A stretch of DNA of 11,125 bases from an uncultured bacterium (GTDB taxonomy: Bacteria; Bacillota; Clostridia; Oscillospirales; Ruminococcaceae), in assembly GCA_905214265.1 (NCBI GenBank), contig CAJMLQ010000098.1:1-11125 (forward strand), in the 5' to 3' direction. Below, one piece after another: positions 1 through 7,277 of this stretch. The position numbers and the translations under genes are program-made. The notes beneath the pieces were generated by a model, which was not told the DNA's origin, did no database searches, and saw only the letters and a program-made list of their open reading frames with translations. Every line of letters begins with the position of its first letter. Position 1 is the first letter of the stretch.

Positions 1-264
1 AACCGCGACGTCTACGTTTATGACCGCCATTCCGTCCGGAAAAAACGGGAACCCAATGAAATCGGAATCCACTCTGTCCGTGGCGGGACCATCGTCGGCG
101 AACACGAAATCATTTTTGCGGGGCGGGACGAGATCATCACTCTGAGCCACACAGCTATGTCGCGGGAAATTTTTGCAGTTGGCTCCCTTAACGCCGCAGT
201 TTTTCTGTCGTCATGCCGGGAGGCAGGGCTTTACAATATGTCGGATTTAATCAGCGCACAATAG
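1..264 (+). CDS. dapB: 4-hydroxy-tetrahydrodipicolinate reductase, C-terminal part
   Basis: Frame 1 is open from the first base to a TAG at 262-264, giving the last 87 residues of DapB; the N-terminal NAD(P)H-binding half lies outside the window. The fragment contains RGGTIVGEHE, the conserved glycine-rich segment of the DapB C-terminal substrate-binding domain, followed by the family pattern of a β-strand, an SHTAMSRE helix and a GSLNAAVFL helix. DapB reduces 4-hydroxy-tetrahydrodipicolinate to tetrahydrodipicolinate in cytoplasmic lysine and diaminopimelate synthesis. The stop codon overlaps the AGGAGG ribosome binding site of the next gene, so the two are almost certainly co-transcribed and perhaps translationally coupled. 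The identification is firm despite truncation; the rest of the operon, probably including dapA, is inferred and not visible. Confidence 0.95.
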   Translation, partial: NRDVYVYDRHSVRKKREPNEIGIHSVRGGTIVGEHEIIFAGRDEIITLSHTAMSREIFAVGSLNAAVFLSSCREAGLYNMSDLISAQ

Positions 265-275
265 GAGGTGCGGAT

Positions 276-740
276 ATGCGTGTCATTACGAGTATGAGCG
301 TTACCCCGGATGTTGCTTTGGTGACATTGAGCAAGGCGCCTGCCGGTTCCGCCTTTGTCAGCCGTCTATTTCAGGCGCTGACCGAACTTGGAGTCAATGT
401 TGACATGATTTCACAGACCGCTCTGACGGGGCCTTATGTCGCGCTGAATTTTACTGCCAGCGGTGATGACATCGGAAAAATCATGGAAATCGCCGCACGT
501 ATCCGGGAAAAACATCCAACGGTAAAGCTGCTGGTGAGCAGTAATAACGTCAAAATCTCTCTTTACGGTGAAAAAATGCCGGAACATGCGGGAATCGCTT
601 CTGGAGTCTTCGACGTGATTTCCCAGTGCGAAGCGGATATTCTGCTGATCACCACATCTTCTGTTGATATTTCCATTCTGGTGGACGGCGCTTTAGCGGA
701 CGAGTGTACCGCCGCTTTGAAAGAGAAATACGAATTGTGA
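276..740 (+). CDS. Tandem ACT-domain protein resembling the aspartokinase regulatory region
   Basis: This 154-residue protein starts at ATG 276, seven bases after AGGAGG (263-268); an in-frame ATG at 213 lies inside dapB and has no such site. There is no kinase domain. Residues about 12-75 and 90-154 look like two ACT modules. The second resembles the aspartokinase C-terminus: a VKISLYGEKMPEHAGIASGV stretch followed by TTSSVDISILV (126-136), the serine-rich strand that contributes to effector binding in aspartokinases. Databases often label such proteins 'aspartate kinase', but nothing here can phosphorylate aspartate. Its place directly after dapB points to sensing of lysine or a related amino acid in the same pathway. 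Whether it binds a full-length aspartokinase, DapA or DapB, or acts alone, cannot be told from sequence. The fold call is fairly sure; the role is inference. Confidence 0.83.
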   Translation: MRVITSMSVTPDVALVTLSKAPAGSAFVSRLFQALTELGVNVDMISQTALTGPYVALNFTASGDDIGKIMEIAARIREKHPTVKLLVSSNNVKISLYGEKMPEHAGIASGVFDVISQCEADILLITTSSVDISILVDGALADECTAALKEKYEL

Positions 741-756
741 ATTTTTTGTAAATCTA

Positions 757-785
757 TTGCCAAAAATCGCAACCTGTGCTATAAT
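757..785 (+). promoter_or_regulatory. Sigma-A promoter of rpsB-tsf
   Basis: TTGCCA (757-762) is separated by 17 bp from a perfect TATAAT (780-785), and TG at 777-778 makes an extended -10. Transcription should start near 791, about 124 bases before rpsB. The quality fits a highly expressed ribosomal operon. Confidence 0.9.
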
Positions 786-790
786 ATATT

Positions 791-898
791 ACGCATTACG
801 CACGCACGGTGTTTTCGCGCATGGTGCTGAACTGTGTCAGTCGCGTTGAAATCTGTGCGGAGGTGGGTTCAATCCTGAACCCAACAAACCAAATTTTT
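791..898 (+). promoter_or_regulatory. Structured 5' leader of rpsB, putative autoregulatory element
   Basis: The predicted transcript has a roughly 120-nt untranslated leader with several visible pairings. CGCAC (799-803 or 803-807) can pair with GTGCG (855-859). Inside it CGCG (816-819) can pair with CGCG (842-845), enclosing a CTGA/TCAG hairpin (827-830 with 837-840). An 8-bp hairpin with loop ATCC lies at 864-883, sixteen bases before the ribosome binding site AGGAGG at 899-904. No U-tract follows directly, so this is not a terminator. S2 is known to repress its own mRNA through the leader in gammaproteobacteria; a similar control here is inferred from structure and position only. Confidence 0.5.
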
Positions 899-914
899 AG
901 GAGGTACCCCTACT

Positions 915-1655
915 ATGGCAGTTGTATCCATGAAGCAGCTTCTGGAAGCAGGCGTGCATTTCGGCCACCAGACCAGAAGATGGAACCCCAAAATGGCCCC
1001 TTACATTTTCACCGAAAGAAACGGTATCTACATCATTGACCTGCAGAAGACCGTAAAGAAACTGGAAGAAGCCTATATGTTTGTGCGCGATACCGCAGCA
1101 AACGGCGGCGAGATTCTCTTTGTCGGCACCAAAAAGCAGGCCGGCGATTCCGTCAAGGAAGAGGCGGACCGTTGTGGAATGCATTATGTCAACGCCCGCT
1201 GGCTGGGCGGCATGCTCACCAACTTTAAGACCATCCGCCGTCGTATCGAGCGTTTGGCTCAGCTCCGGAAGATGGAGGAAGATGGTACTTTTGAGCTTCT
1301 TCCCAAAAAAGAAGTCATCAAGCTGAAATTGGAAATCGAAAAACTGGAAAAATTTATCGGCGGCATCAAAAACATGTCTCAGCTCCCCGCCGCCCTCTTT
1401 GTAGTCGATCCGAAAAAGGAAAAAATCGCGGTCTCCGAAGCAAGAAAGCTCGGAATTCCGATCGTTGCGATCGTAGACACCAACTGCGACCCCGATGAGG
1501 TCGACTACGTGATTCCGGGCAACGACGACGCGATCCGCGCTGTGAAGCTGATTGCCGGCGCCATGGCTAATGCTGTTATGGAAGGCAAACAGGGCGACGA
1601 TGCTGCGGAAGAGGCTCCTGCTGAGGAAGCGGCTGAAGAAGCGGCTGCGGAATAA
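915..1655 (+). CDS. rpsB: 30S ribosomal protein S2
   Basis: This 246-residue protein is S2 over its whole length: it opens with MAVVSMKQLLEAGVHFGHQT, and contains the R-R-WNPKM segment, the GGEILFVGTKKQA strand, NARWLGGMLTNFKTI and the PAALFVVDPKKE and GIPIVAIVDTNCDP segments typical of the family. S2 joins the small subunit late, bridging head and body on the solvent side. The start is fixed by homology and by AGGAGG at 899-904, ten bases upstream. The last 22 residues are an alanine/glutamate-rich acidic tail (KQGDDAAEEAP onward), a common variable end of S2 in Firmicutes and probably disordered. It is first in an rpsB-tsf operon with its own promoter and leader, the usual bacterial order. 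Confidence 0.99.
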   Translation: MAVVSMKQLLEAGVHFGHQTRRWNPKMAPYIFTERNGIYIIDLQKTVKKLEEAYMFVRDTAANGGEILFVGTKKQAGDSVKEEADRCGMHYVNARWLGGMLTNFKTIRRRIERLAQLRKMEEDGTFELLPKKEVIKLKLEIEKLEKFIGGIKNMSQLPAALFVVDPKKEKIAVSEARKLGIPIVAIVDTNCDPDEVDYVIPGNDDAIRAVKLIAGAMANAVMEGKQGDDAAEEAPAEEAAEEAAAE

Positions 1656-1673
1656 GCAGAATAATGAAACGAC

Positions 1674-1707
1674 AAAATGCCCGAGCCTACATGTACTCGG
1701 GCATTTT
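1674..1707 (+). terminator. Hairpin between rpsB and tsf, probable attenuator
   Basis: AAAATGCCCGAG (1674-1685) is perfectly complementary to CTCGGGCATTTT (1696-1707), a 12-bp stem with a 10-base loop that holds the palindrome TACATGTA. The only U-run is the TTTT inside the stem, followed by GATG, so complete termination is unlikely. It probably lowers tsf transcript relative to rpsB, or protects the rpsB 3' end after processing; tsf has no separate promoter that I can see. Confidence 0.65.
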
Positions 1708-1731
1708 GATGAATTCTAGGAGGAATAAAAA

Positions 1732-2637
1732 ATGGCATCTTTTACTGCTGCTGATGTAAAAAATTTGCGGGAACGCACCAATTGTGGCATGATGGACTGC
1801 AAAAAAGCCCTGACCGAAGCGAATGGGGATATGGAAAAAGCAATCGAATTTCTGCGGGAAAAGGGGTTGGCTGCCGCTGAGAAAAAGGCCGGCCGTATCG
1901 CGGCGGAAGGATTGGTTGTTTCCGTTGTGGAAGGCAATGTCGGTGTTGTGCTGGAAGTAAACGCTGAGACAGACTTTGTCGCAAAAAATGCGTCCTTCGT
2001 TGAATTTGTAAATAATGTCGCAAAGACAATTATTAAAAACAATCCGGCTGATGTGGCTGCCTTGAACGATCTTCCCTGTGAGGGCACCGACCTTACCGTT
2101 GCGGAAGCGCTTCGTGATAAGATTCTGACCATTGGCGAAAATATGAATATCCGCCGTTTTGTCCGTTTGGAAGGCAATCTTTTCTCTTATGTCCATGGCG
2201 GCGGTAAAATTGGCGTTTTGGTGAAATTTGACACGGACTGCGAAGGTAAAGATGCCTATACTGTTTGCGCCAAAGACGTGGCGATGCAGATTGCTGCGGC
2301 TACTCCCCTTTATCTGAAAAAGGACGAAGTTCCTGCAGAGGTTTTGGAAAAGGAAAAAGAAATCCTGAAAGCACAGGCGATCAATGAAGGAAAACCTGCC
2401 GCCATCGCTGAAAAGATGGTCATGGGGCGCATTTCTAAATACTACAAAGAAAATTGCCTGCTGGAACAGCCTTTTGTAAAGGATGAAGACGTCACCGTCG
2501 CTCAATATATCGCCAATACTGCCAAGGAACTTGGTGGCAAGATCGAAGTTGTGCAGTTTGTACGCTTTGAAAAAGGCGAGGGCATGGAGAAACGTGCTGA
2601 TAATTTTGCGGACGAAGTTGCCAGCATGGTAAAATAA
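1732..2637 (+). CDS. tsf: Translation elongation factor Ts
   Basis: A 301-residue EF-Ts, close to the usual length. The N-terminal UBA-like domain has the signature RERTNCGMMDCKKAL (about residues 13-27), and TDFVAKN (80-86) is the conserved segment that inserts into the EF-Tu G domain to drive GDP release. The core then shows the duplicated subdomain pattern, with FVRLEGNLFSYVH and DVAMQIAAATPLYL, and a C-terminal GKIEVVQFVRFEKGEG segment. EF-Ts recycles EF-Tu during elongation in the cytoplasm. The start is supported by AGGAGG at 1718-1723, eight bases upstream. It follows rpsB after 76 bp with the hairpin between them, and a strong terminator follows it, so it closes the operon. Confidence 0.99.
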   Translation: MASFTAADVKNLRERTNCGMMDCKKALTEANGDMEKAIEFLREKGLAAAEKKAGRIAAEGLVVSVVEGNVGVVLEVNAETDFVAKNASFVEFVNNVAKTIIKNNPADVAALNDLPCEGTDLTVAEALRDKILTIGENMNIRRFVRLEGNLFSYVHGGGKIGVLVKFDTDCEGKDAYTVCAKDVAMQIAAATPLYLKKDEVPAEVLEKEKEILKAQAINEGKPAAIAEKMVMGRISKYYKENCLLEQPFVKDEDVTVAQYIANTAKELGGKIEVVQFVRFEKGEGMEKRADNFADEVASMVK

Positions 2638-2661
2638 GCCAACCACCTGTCCATTTCGTGA

Positions 2662-2715
2662 AAAAGAGCTTGGAAGACCTCCCTTTGCGGAGGTTGTCTC
2701 CAGGCTCTTTTCTGT
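2662..2715 (+). terminator. Rho-independent terminator of rpsB-tsf
   Basis: AAAAGAGC (2662-2669) pairs with GCTCTTTT (2704-2711). The interior adds AGAC/GTCT and CTCC/GGAG pairs around a CTTTGC loop, making a long stem with one or two small defects, followed by CTGTTT. It lies 24 bases after the tsf stop and points in the tsf direction. Confidence 0.85.
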
Positions 2716-2733
2716 TTATTGCAGAACAGGCGA

Positions 2734-2777
2734 TAAAAAAGAGCATCTGATCCCCATATGAGATCAGACGCTCTTTT
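2734..2777 (-). terminator. Rho-independent terminator of rqcH-valS
   Basis: On the minus strand AAAAGAGC-GTCTGATC (2762-2777) pairs with GATCAGATGCTCTTTT (2737-2752) around a nine-base loop with one internal mismatch; the stem is about 15 bp, and the minus strand then runs on through TTTTTT. It lies 20 bases after the valS stop and faces the tsf terminator, closing the convergent junction. The 159-bp junction 2638-2796 holds only these two hairpins. Confidence 0.88.
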
Positions 2778-2796
2778 GAGTTAGGCGGGCTAGAAT

Positions 2797-5415
2797 TTAT
2801 CCCAACTCTTTGATGCTTTCGCGAATTTTCAGCAGCCGCTCATTAGCACGAGCGAGTTTTTCCCTTTCAACATTGACGACCTTCTCCGGTGCCTTGGAGA
2901 CGAACTCCTGATTGGCCAGTTTGCCCTCCGTGCTCTTGATCTCCCGCTGGCAAGCCTCTAATTCCTTCTGCAGGCGCTTCAATTCCGCCTCCCGGTCAAT
3001 TAAGTCGCCCATGGGAAGATACACCTTGGCGCTGTCGGTAACGGCCAGAGCAGCATTCTCCACCTTCATGCTCTTCCCTACCGTAACATCAGAGGCCGAC
3101 GCCAGCCGTTGGAAGAAGGCTGCGCCCTTTTCAAAGGTATCCGTAAAATCGGTCTCGATGAAAAGATGCGCCTTCCGGGACGGCGGGACATTCTTTTCCG
3201 CACGGACATTGCGGATCGCCTTGATAGCGGCCATGATGCGGCTGAACTCCCGTTCGTCGGCGGTGAAGTTCAGGGCTTCGTCGTACTCTGGGAATTTCGC
3301 CAGCATAATGGTTTCACAGTCATTGGGGATCGCCTGCCAGATCTCTTCTGTAATGAAAGGCATGAAGGGATGAAGCAGCTTCAAGGTGTTGGCCATGACG
3401 TAAACCAGCACCTTCTGGACGTTAAGCGACGCTTCCCCGCCGGCCTGGAGCCGGGCCTTGGAAATTTCAATATACCAGTCGCAGAAGATATCCCACAGGA
3501 AGTCGTAGATGTTCTGGACAGCGATACCTAGCTCGTACTTGGTGAGATTGTCGTTGACCGCCTTCACCAAGTCGTTATACTGAGAGAGGACCCATTTGTC
3601 CTCCATCAGCAGCTCTTCCGGCAGCTCCGGCTTGGTGACCTCATCGGAGAGGTTCATCAGAATAAACCGGGAGGCATTCCACAGCTTGTTGGCAAAATTC
3701 CGAGCGGCCTTCACCTTCTCGTCGGAATAGCGCATGTCGTTTCCGGGAGAGGTGCCATTGGCCAGCATAAACCGCAGCGCATCCGCGCCGTATTCCTCGA
3801 TGACCTTCAGCGGATCAATGCCATTGCCTAGGGATTTGCTCATTTTGCGTCCTTGACTGTCCCGCACCAGACCGTGGATAAAGACGTCGGAGAAAGGCTT
3901 GTCGCCCATATACTCCAGCCCGGAAAAAATCATCCGGGAAACCCAGAAAGTGATAATATCATAACCGGTGACCAGAGTGCTGGTAGGATAGAAATACGCC
4001 AAATCTTCCGTCTTTTTCGGCCAGCCCAGGGTAGAAAAGGGCCACAGCGCCGAAGAGAACCAGGTATCCAAAGTATCGGAGTCCTGCCGCATGGCACCGC
4101 CGCATTTGGGGCACTTATCCGGCGCTTCCCGGGAAACTACCATTTCGCCGCAGGCGTCGCAGTAATAGGCCGGAATGCGATGGCCCCACCAGAGCTGCCG
4201 GGAAATGCACCAGTCCCGGATATTCTCCATCCAGTGGAAATACATCTTGTCAAACCGCTCCGGAATAAAGCGGATATCACCCTCCCGGACCGCAGCAATG
4301 GCGGGCTGGGCTAGCTCTTTCATAGCTACAAACCACTGCTTGGAGACCCGGGGCTCCACCGTGGTGTGGCAGCGCTGGCAGGTTCCCACGCTGTGAGTGT
4401 AAGGTTCCACCTTGACCAAGAAGCCCTGCTCCTCCAGATCCTTTACAATGGCTTTTCTGGCCTCGTATCGGTCCATTCCAGCGTATTTGGGATAATCCTC
4501 CACGATGTGAGCATCATCGGTGAGGACGTTGATCACCGGCAGGTCATGCCGCAGGCCGACTTCGAAGTCGTTGGGGTCGTGGGCAGGGGTGATCTTCACA
4601 ACACCAGTCCCGAAGTCCTTTTCCACGTACTCGTCAGCGACCACCGGGATCTCCCGGCCGACCAGCGGAAGGATCAGGGTCTTGCCCACCAGGTCCTTGT
4701 ACCGTTCATCTTCGGGGTTAACCGCGACAGCCGTATCGCCCAGCAGCGTCTCCGGACGGGTGGTGGCCAGGTTCAGCCAGCCGCTGCCATCCTTAAAGGG
4801 GTAACGCAGATGCCAGAAGGAGCCCTGCTGATCTTCATATTCCACCTCGACGTCAGAAATAGAAGTCCTGCAGTGGGGACACCAGTTGATGATCCGCTCA
4901 CCGCGGTAGATCAGCCCCTTTTCATAAAGCTGCATAAAGACGGTTTGGACCGCCTCAGAGCAGCCCTCGTCCATAGTGAACCGTTCCCGGGTCCAGTCGC
5001 AGGAGGAACCTAGCTTTTTCAGCTGCTCAACGATGCGGCCGCCGTACTGCCGCTTCCAATCCCAGGCGCGCTCCAAAAATTTCTCCCGACCGATCTGCTC
5101 CTTGGTAACGCCGTCCTTACGCATGGCCTCCACGATCTTGGCCTCGGTCGCGATGGACGCATGATCGGTGCCGGGAAGCCAAAGAGTACAATAGCCCTGC
5201 ATTCGCTTCCAGCGGGTCAGAATATCCTGGAGGGTGTTGTCCACTGCGTGACCCATGTGAAGCTGGCCAGTGATGTTTGGCGGGGGCATGACGATAGAGA
5301 ACATGGGTTTGGACTTGTCGATCTCAGGGGTAAAGTAGCCGCCGTCCATCCAGAACTGATAGATGCGGTCCTCAAAGTCCCGGGGATTGTACATTTTTTC
5401 CAACTCTCTTGCCAT
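2797..5415 (-). CDS. valS: Valine--tRNA ligase
   Basis: An 872-residue class Ia synthetase that charges tRNA-Val with valine and edits mischarged threonine. The HIGH motif appears as HMGH (53-56) after PPPNITGQL, and KMSKS is intact at 524-528. The CP1 editing domain has TTRPETLLGDTAVAV (218-232) and HDPNDFEVG (279-287). Cysteine pairs at 346/349, 419/422 and 435/438 suggest zinc-ribbon sites. INWCPHCRTSISDVEVEY and DDCDW-type anticodon-domain segments are family-typical, and residues about 805-870 form the C-terminal tRNA-binding coiled coil. The length is normal and nothing is missing. The start ATG follows a weak GAAAGG-type site. It is the second gene of an operon led by rqcH, 44 bp upstream, with no promoter or terminator visible in the gap. 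It should therefore share the T-box control seen before rqcH. Confidence 0.98.
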   Translation of the reverse strand: MARELEKMYNPRDFEDRIYQFWMDGGYFTPEIDKSKPMFSIVMPPPNITGQLHMGHAVDNTLQDILTRWKRMQGYCTLWLPGTDHASIATEAKIVEAMRKDGVTKEQIGREKFLERAWDWKRQYGGRIVEQLKKLGSSCDWTRERFTMDEGCSEAVQTVFMQLYEKGLIYRGERIINWCPHCRTSISDVEVEYEDQQGSFWHLRYPFKDGSGWLNLATTRPETLLGDTAVAVNPEDERYKDLVGKTLILPLVGREIPVVADEYVEKDFGTGVVKITPAHDPNDFEVGLRHDLPVINVLTDDAHIVEDYPKYAGMDRYEARKAIVKDLEEQGFLVKVEPYTHSVGTCQRCHTTVEPRVSKQWFVAMKELAQPAIAAVREGDIRFIPERFDKMYFHWMENIRDWCISRQLWWGHRIPAYYCDACGEMVVSREAPDKCPKCGGAMRQDSDTLDTWFSSALWPFSTLGWPKKTEDLAYFYPTSTLVTGYDIITFWVSRMIFSGLEYMGDKPFSDVFIHGLVRDSQGRKMSKSLGNGIDPLKVIEEYGADALRFMLANGTSPGNDMRYSDEKVKAARNFANKLWNASRFILMNLSDEVTKPELPEELLMEDKWVLSQYNDLVKAVNDNLTKYELGIAVQNIYDFLWDIFCDWYIEISKARLQAGGEASLNVQKVLVYVMANTLKLLHPFMPFITEEIWQAIPNDCETIMLAKFPEYDEALNFTADEREFSRIMAAIKAIRNVRAEKNVPPSRKAHLFIETDFTDTFEKGAAFFQRLASASDVTVGKSMKVENAALAVTDSAKVYLPMGDLIDREAELKRLQKELEACQREIKSTEGKLANQEFVSKAPEKVVNVEREKLARANERLLKIRESIKELG

Positions 5416-5459
5416 AAAAATCGTACCTTTCTATCCAATTTCTTTTTAAAACAATGGAA

Positions 5460-7220
5460 TTATTTTTCCGCCAGCCCGGCGACCGTTTCCTCGTTGGGAG
5501 TAGTATACAGGGTATAGTAGTGGTCGAAAATGACCATGCCTGGCTTGGCACCACCCGGTTTTTTCACGTTCCGCGCCTGGGTGTAATCCACCGGTACCAG
5601 CGCCGCCTCCCGGGCCTTCGAGTTATAAGCAGCAACCATGGCCGCCTCCTCCACGGTCCGGTCCGGAAGTTCGTCCAGAGCCTTCCCTTCCGTAACGAGA
5701 ATGACGTGAGACCCGGCAAAGCCCTGGGTGTGGAACCAGATGTCCCAGGGTCTGGCTTCCCGGAGAGTCAGCCTGTCATTCTGCTTGTTGTTGCGGCCGC
5801 ACCAGAGAAGGTACCCGTCGGATGTACGGTATTTTAAAGGCGGCTGAGCCTTCAGCAGCTTATTTTTATTACGGTAGTTTTTAAGGTAGCCCTGCTCAGA
5901 CAGTTCCTGCCGGATCTCCAGCAGCTCGCTCTCCCCTTCCGTCCGAGAGACCGCGTCGAAGACGCTGTCCACGTAAGCCAGTTCCTCCGTTCCCTGCGCA
6001 ATAAGCTTTTGCAGCATCTTTTCTGCTGTGGCCGCCTTCCGGTACTCTTTGTAATACTTCTGGGCATTCTCCACCGGCGTCAGAGCGGGATCCAGAGGGA
6101 TGGAAAGCTCTCGACCTTCCTCATAGAAATCCTCTACCGTAACAGCAGCATCGCCCTTTTTCATCCTCCAGAAATTAGCAGACAACAAGTCGCCGTACTT
6201 TTTCAGGGTTTCTCGCTCCCCACACTGGGAAAGCTCCTCTTTCTGCAGGGAAATTTTCCGGCTCAACCGCTCCGTGGTGCTAATCAGCATCCGCAGCAGG
6301 TCATTGGAGCGCTGCTTCATCCGTTCCAGCCGAACCCGCTCGTAGTAGAACACATCCAGTAGCGCGCTTGCCGTATCGTATTGGCGGCTGACGACCAGAG
6401 CGCCATACTGCGCGATGTCTACAAAGGAGAAATCCCGGGGCTTCATATCCTTGTCAAAGACAATGGTGTAGCGGCACTCCCCACCGCTCAGCGCTTTCCG
6501 CAGACGATCGAAGAAAAAGAACAGTCTCTGCCACCCGCTGTCTGGCAAAACGTTTTTATCCGCATCCTGCCCCCGCACCGCATAAGCGACTGCCTCCCGT
6601 GCCAGCACAGAAGAAAATCCCTCCAGCGCGTTCTGGATCGCCTTGGAGAGGTCTGCTCCCTTGGCAGCGAGAACTGCGTCCCGCACTTCCTCGTTAGATG
6701 CTTCCAAAAGCTGAAGTTTCCCCTGCTGAGGCGGCACCACATAAGGAAGACCGGGCAGCACCGGCCGGACACTGGACATCTCCTGATCCACCCGCTTGAT
6801 GGAATCCAGCACCTTTCCGCCGCTGACCACAATGATATTGGAGTGACGGCCCATGATTTCCACAGCCACTGTGATTTCCCGCTGATCCCCCAGCTCATCC
6901 GTGGCCTCAAAGTCCAGGTAAAGGACCCGATCCATCCCCAACTGCCGCACCGCCGTGAGTTTAGCGCCAGACAAGTGCTTCCGCAAAAACATGCAGAACA
7001 TGGGCGGAGTCTTGGGATTCTCAAAAGGCCGCTCGGTAAAATGAATGCGGGGGCTGTCCGCGCCCGCGGACAGCAGCAGCTTCCCCGACCAGCCTCGGGA
7101 TCGGAGAAGAAAAATCAACTCCTCTCGGGACGGCTGTTGGATCTTATCGATCCGGCTGCCCAACGCCGCAGCCTCTATCTCGTTTTTGATCGCGCGCAGG
7201 AACGCGCCGTCTAGTGCCAT
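5460..7220 (-). CDS. rqcH: Rqc2-type NFACT protein RqcH, ribosome-associated quality control
   Basis: A 586-residue NFACT protein, formerly annotated as fibronectin-binding protein A. RqcH binds stalled 50S-peptidyl-tRNA complexes, recruits tRNA-Ala and directs C-terminal alanine tails that mark the chain for degradation. The N-terminal NFACT-N domain opens with ALDGAFLRAIKNE. The DR pair needed for tailing in Bacillus subtilis (Asp97-Arg98) falls at exactly 97-98 here, in GMDRVLYLDF. The middle is helical and coiled-coil rich (about 290-440). The NFACT-R domain carries WCGRNNKQND, DIWFH (493-497) and GSHVIL (503-508). The start at 7220 follows AAGGAG by five bases; a longer reading frame to 7304 would run back through the T-box terminator and is rejected. 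The gene lies right behind the T-box and ahead of valS, so quality control and valine charging share one transcript. Confidence 0.96.
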   Translation of the reverse strand: MALDGAFLRAIKNEIEAAALGSRIDKIQQPSREELIFLLRSRGWSGKLLLSAGADSPRIHFTERPFENPKTPPMFCMFLRKHLSGAKLTAVRQLGMDRVLYLDFEATDELGDQREITVAVEIMGRHSNIIVVSGGKVLDSIKRVDQEMSSVRPVLPGLPYVVPPQQGKLQLLEASNEEVRDAVLAAKGADLSKAIQNALEGFSSVLAREAVAYAVRGQDADKNVLPDSGWQRLFFFFDRLRKALSGGECRYTIVFDKDMKPRDFSFVDIAQYGALVVSRQYDTASALLDVFYYERVRLERMKQRSNDLLRMLISTTERLSRKISLQKEELSQCGERETLKKYGDLLSANFWRMKKGDAAVTVEDFYEEGRELSIPLDPALTPVENAQKYYKEYRKAATAEKMLQKLIAQGTEELAYVDSVFDAVSRTEGESELLEIRQELSEQGYLKNYRNKNKLLKAQPPLKYRTSDGYLLWCGRNNKQNDRLTLREARPWDIWFHTQGFAGSHVILVTEGKALDELPDRTVEEAAMVAAYNSKAREAALVPVDYTQARNVKKPGGAKPGMVIFDHYYTLYTTPNEETVAGLAEK

Positions 7221-7237
7221 ATCTACTCCTTTCGGCA

Positions 7238-7277
7238 ATAAAAAAACGCCCTCAAAGGATAAAATCCAATGAAGGCG
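7238..7277 (-). terminator. T-box intrinsic terminator
   Basis: On the minus strand CGCCTTCATTGGAT (7264-7277) pairs with ATCCTTTGAGGGCG (7247-7260) around a TTT loop: 12 pairs including one G-U, with two central T-T mismatches. Seven U follow (7240-7246). Its 5' arm shares CGCCTTCA with the antiterminator, so the two folds exclude each other. It ends 17 bases before the rqcH start. Confidence 0.93.

Noticed and set aside
213..275. Longer start for the ACT-domain protein at ATG 213
   Set aside because: It lies inside dapB, has no ribosome binding site, and adds residues that do not belong to an ACT domain; ATG 276 has AGGAGG at the right distance.
864..898. Hairpin before rpsB as an intrinsic terminator
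   Set aside because: The T-run at 894-898 is eleven bases away from the stem, so the structure does not fit an intrinsic terminator.
1687..2646. 319-codon open frame on the minus strand opposite tsf
   Set aside because: It is antisense to an unmistakable EF-Ts gene, has low-complexity Phe-rich composition and no recognisable motif.
4366..5013. 215-codon plus-strand frame within valS
   Set aside because: Antisense shadow of the conserved valS coding sequence, with no family resemblance.
6381..7214. 277-codon plus-strand frame opposite rqcH
   Set aside because: Antisense shadow of NFACT-N coding sequence; no motif and no plausible start signals.
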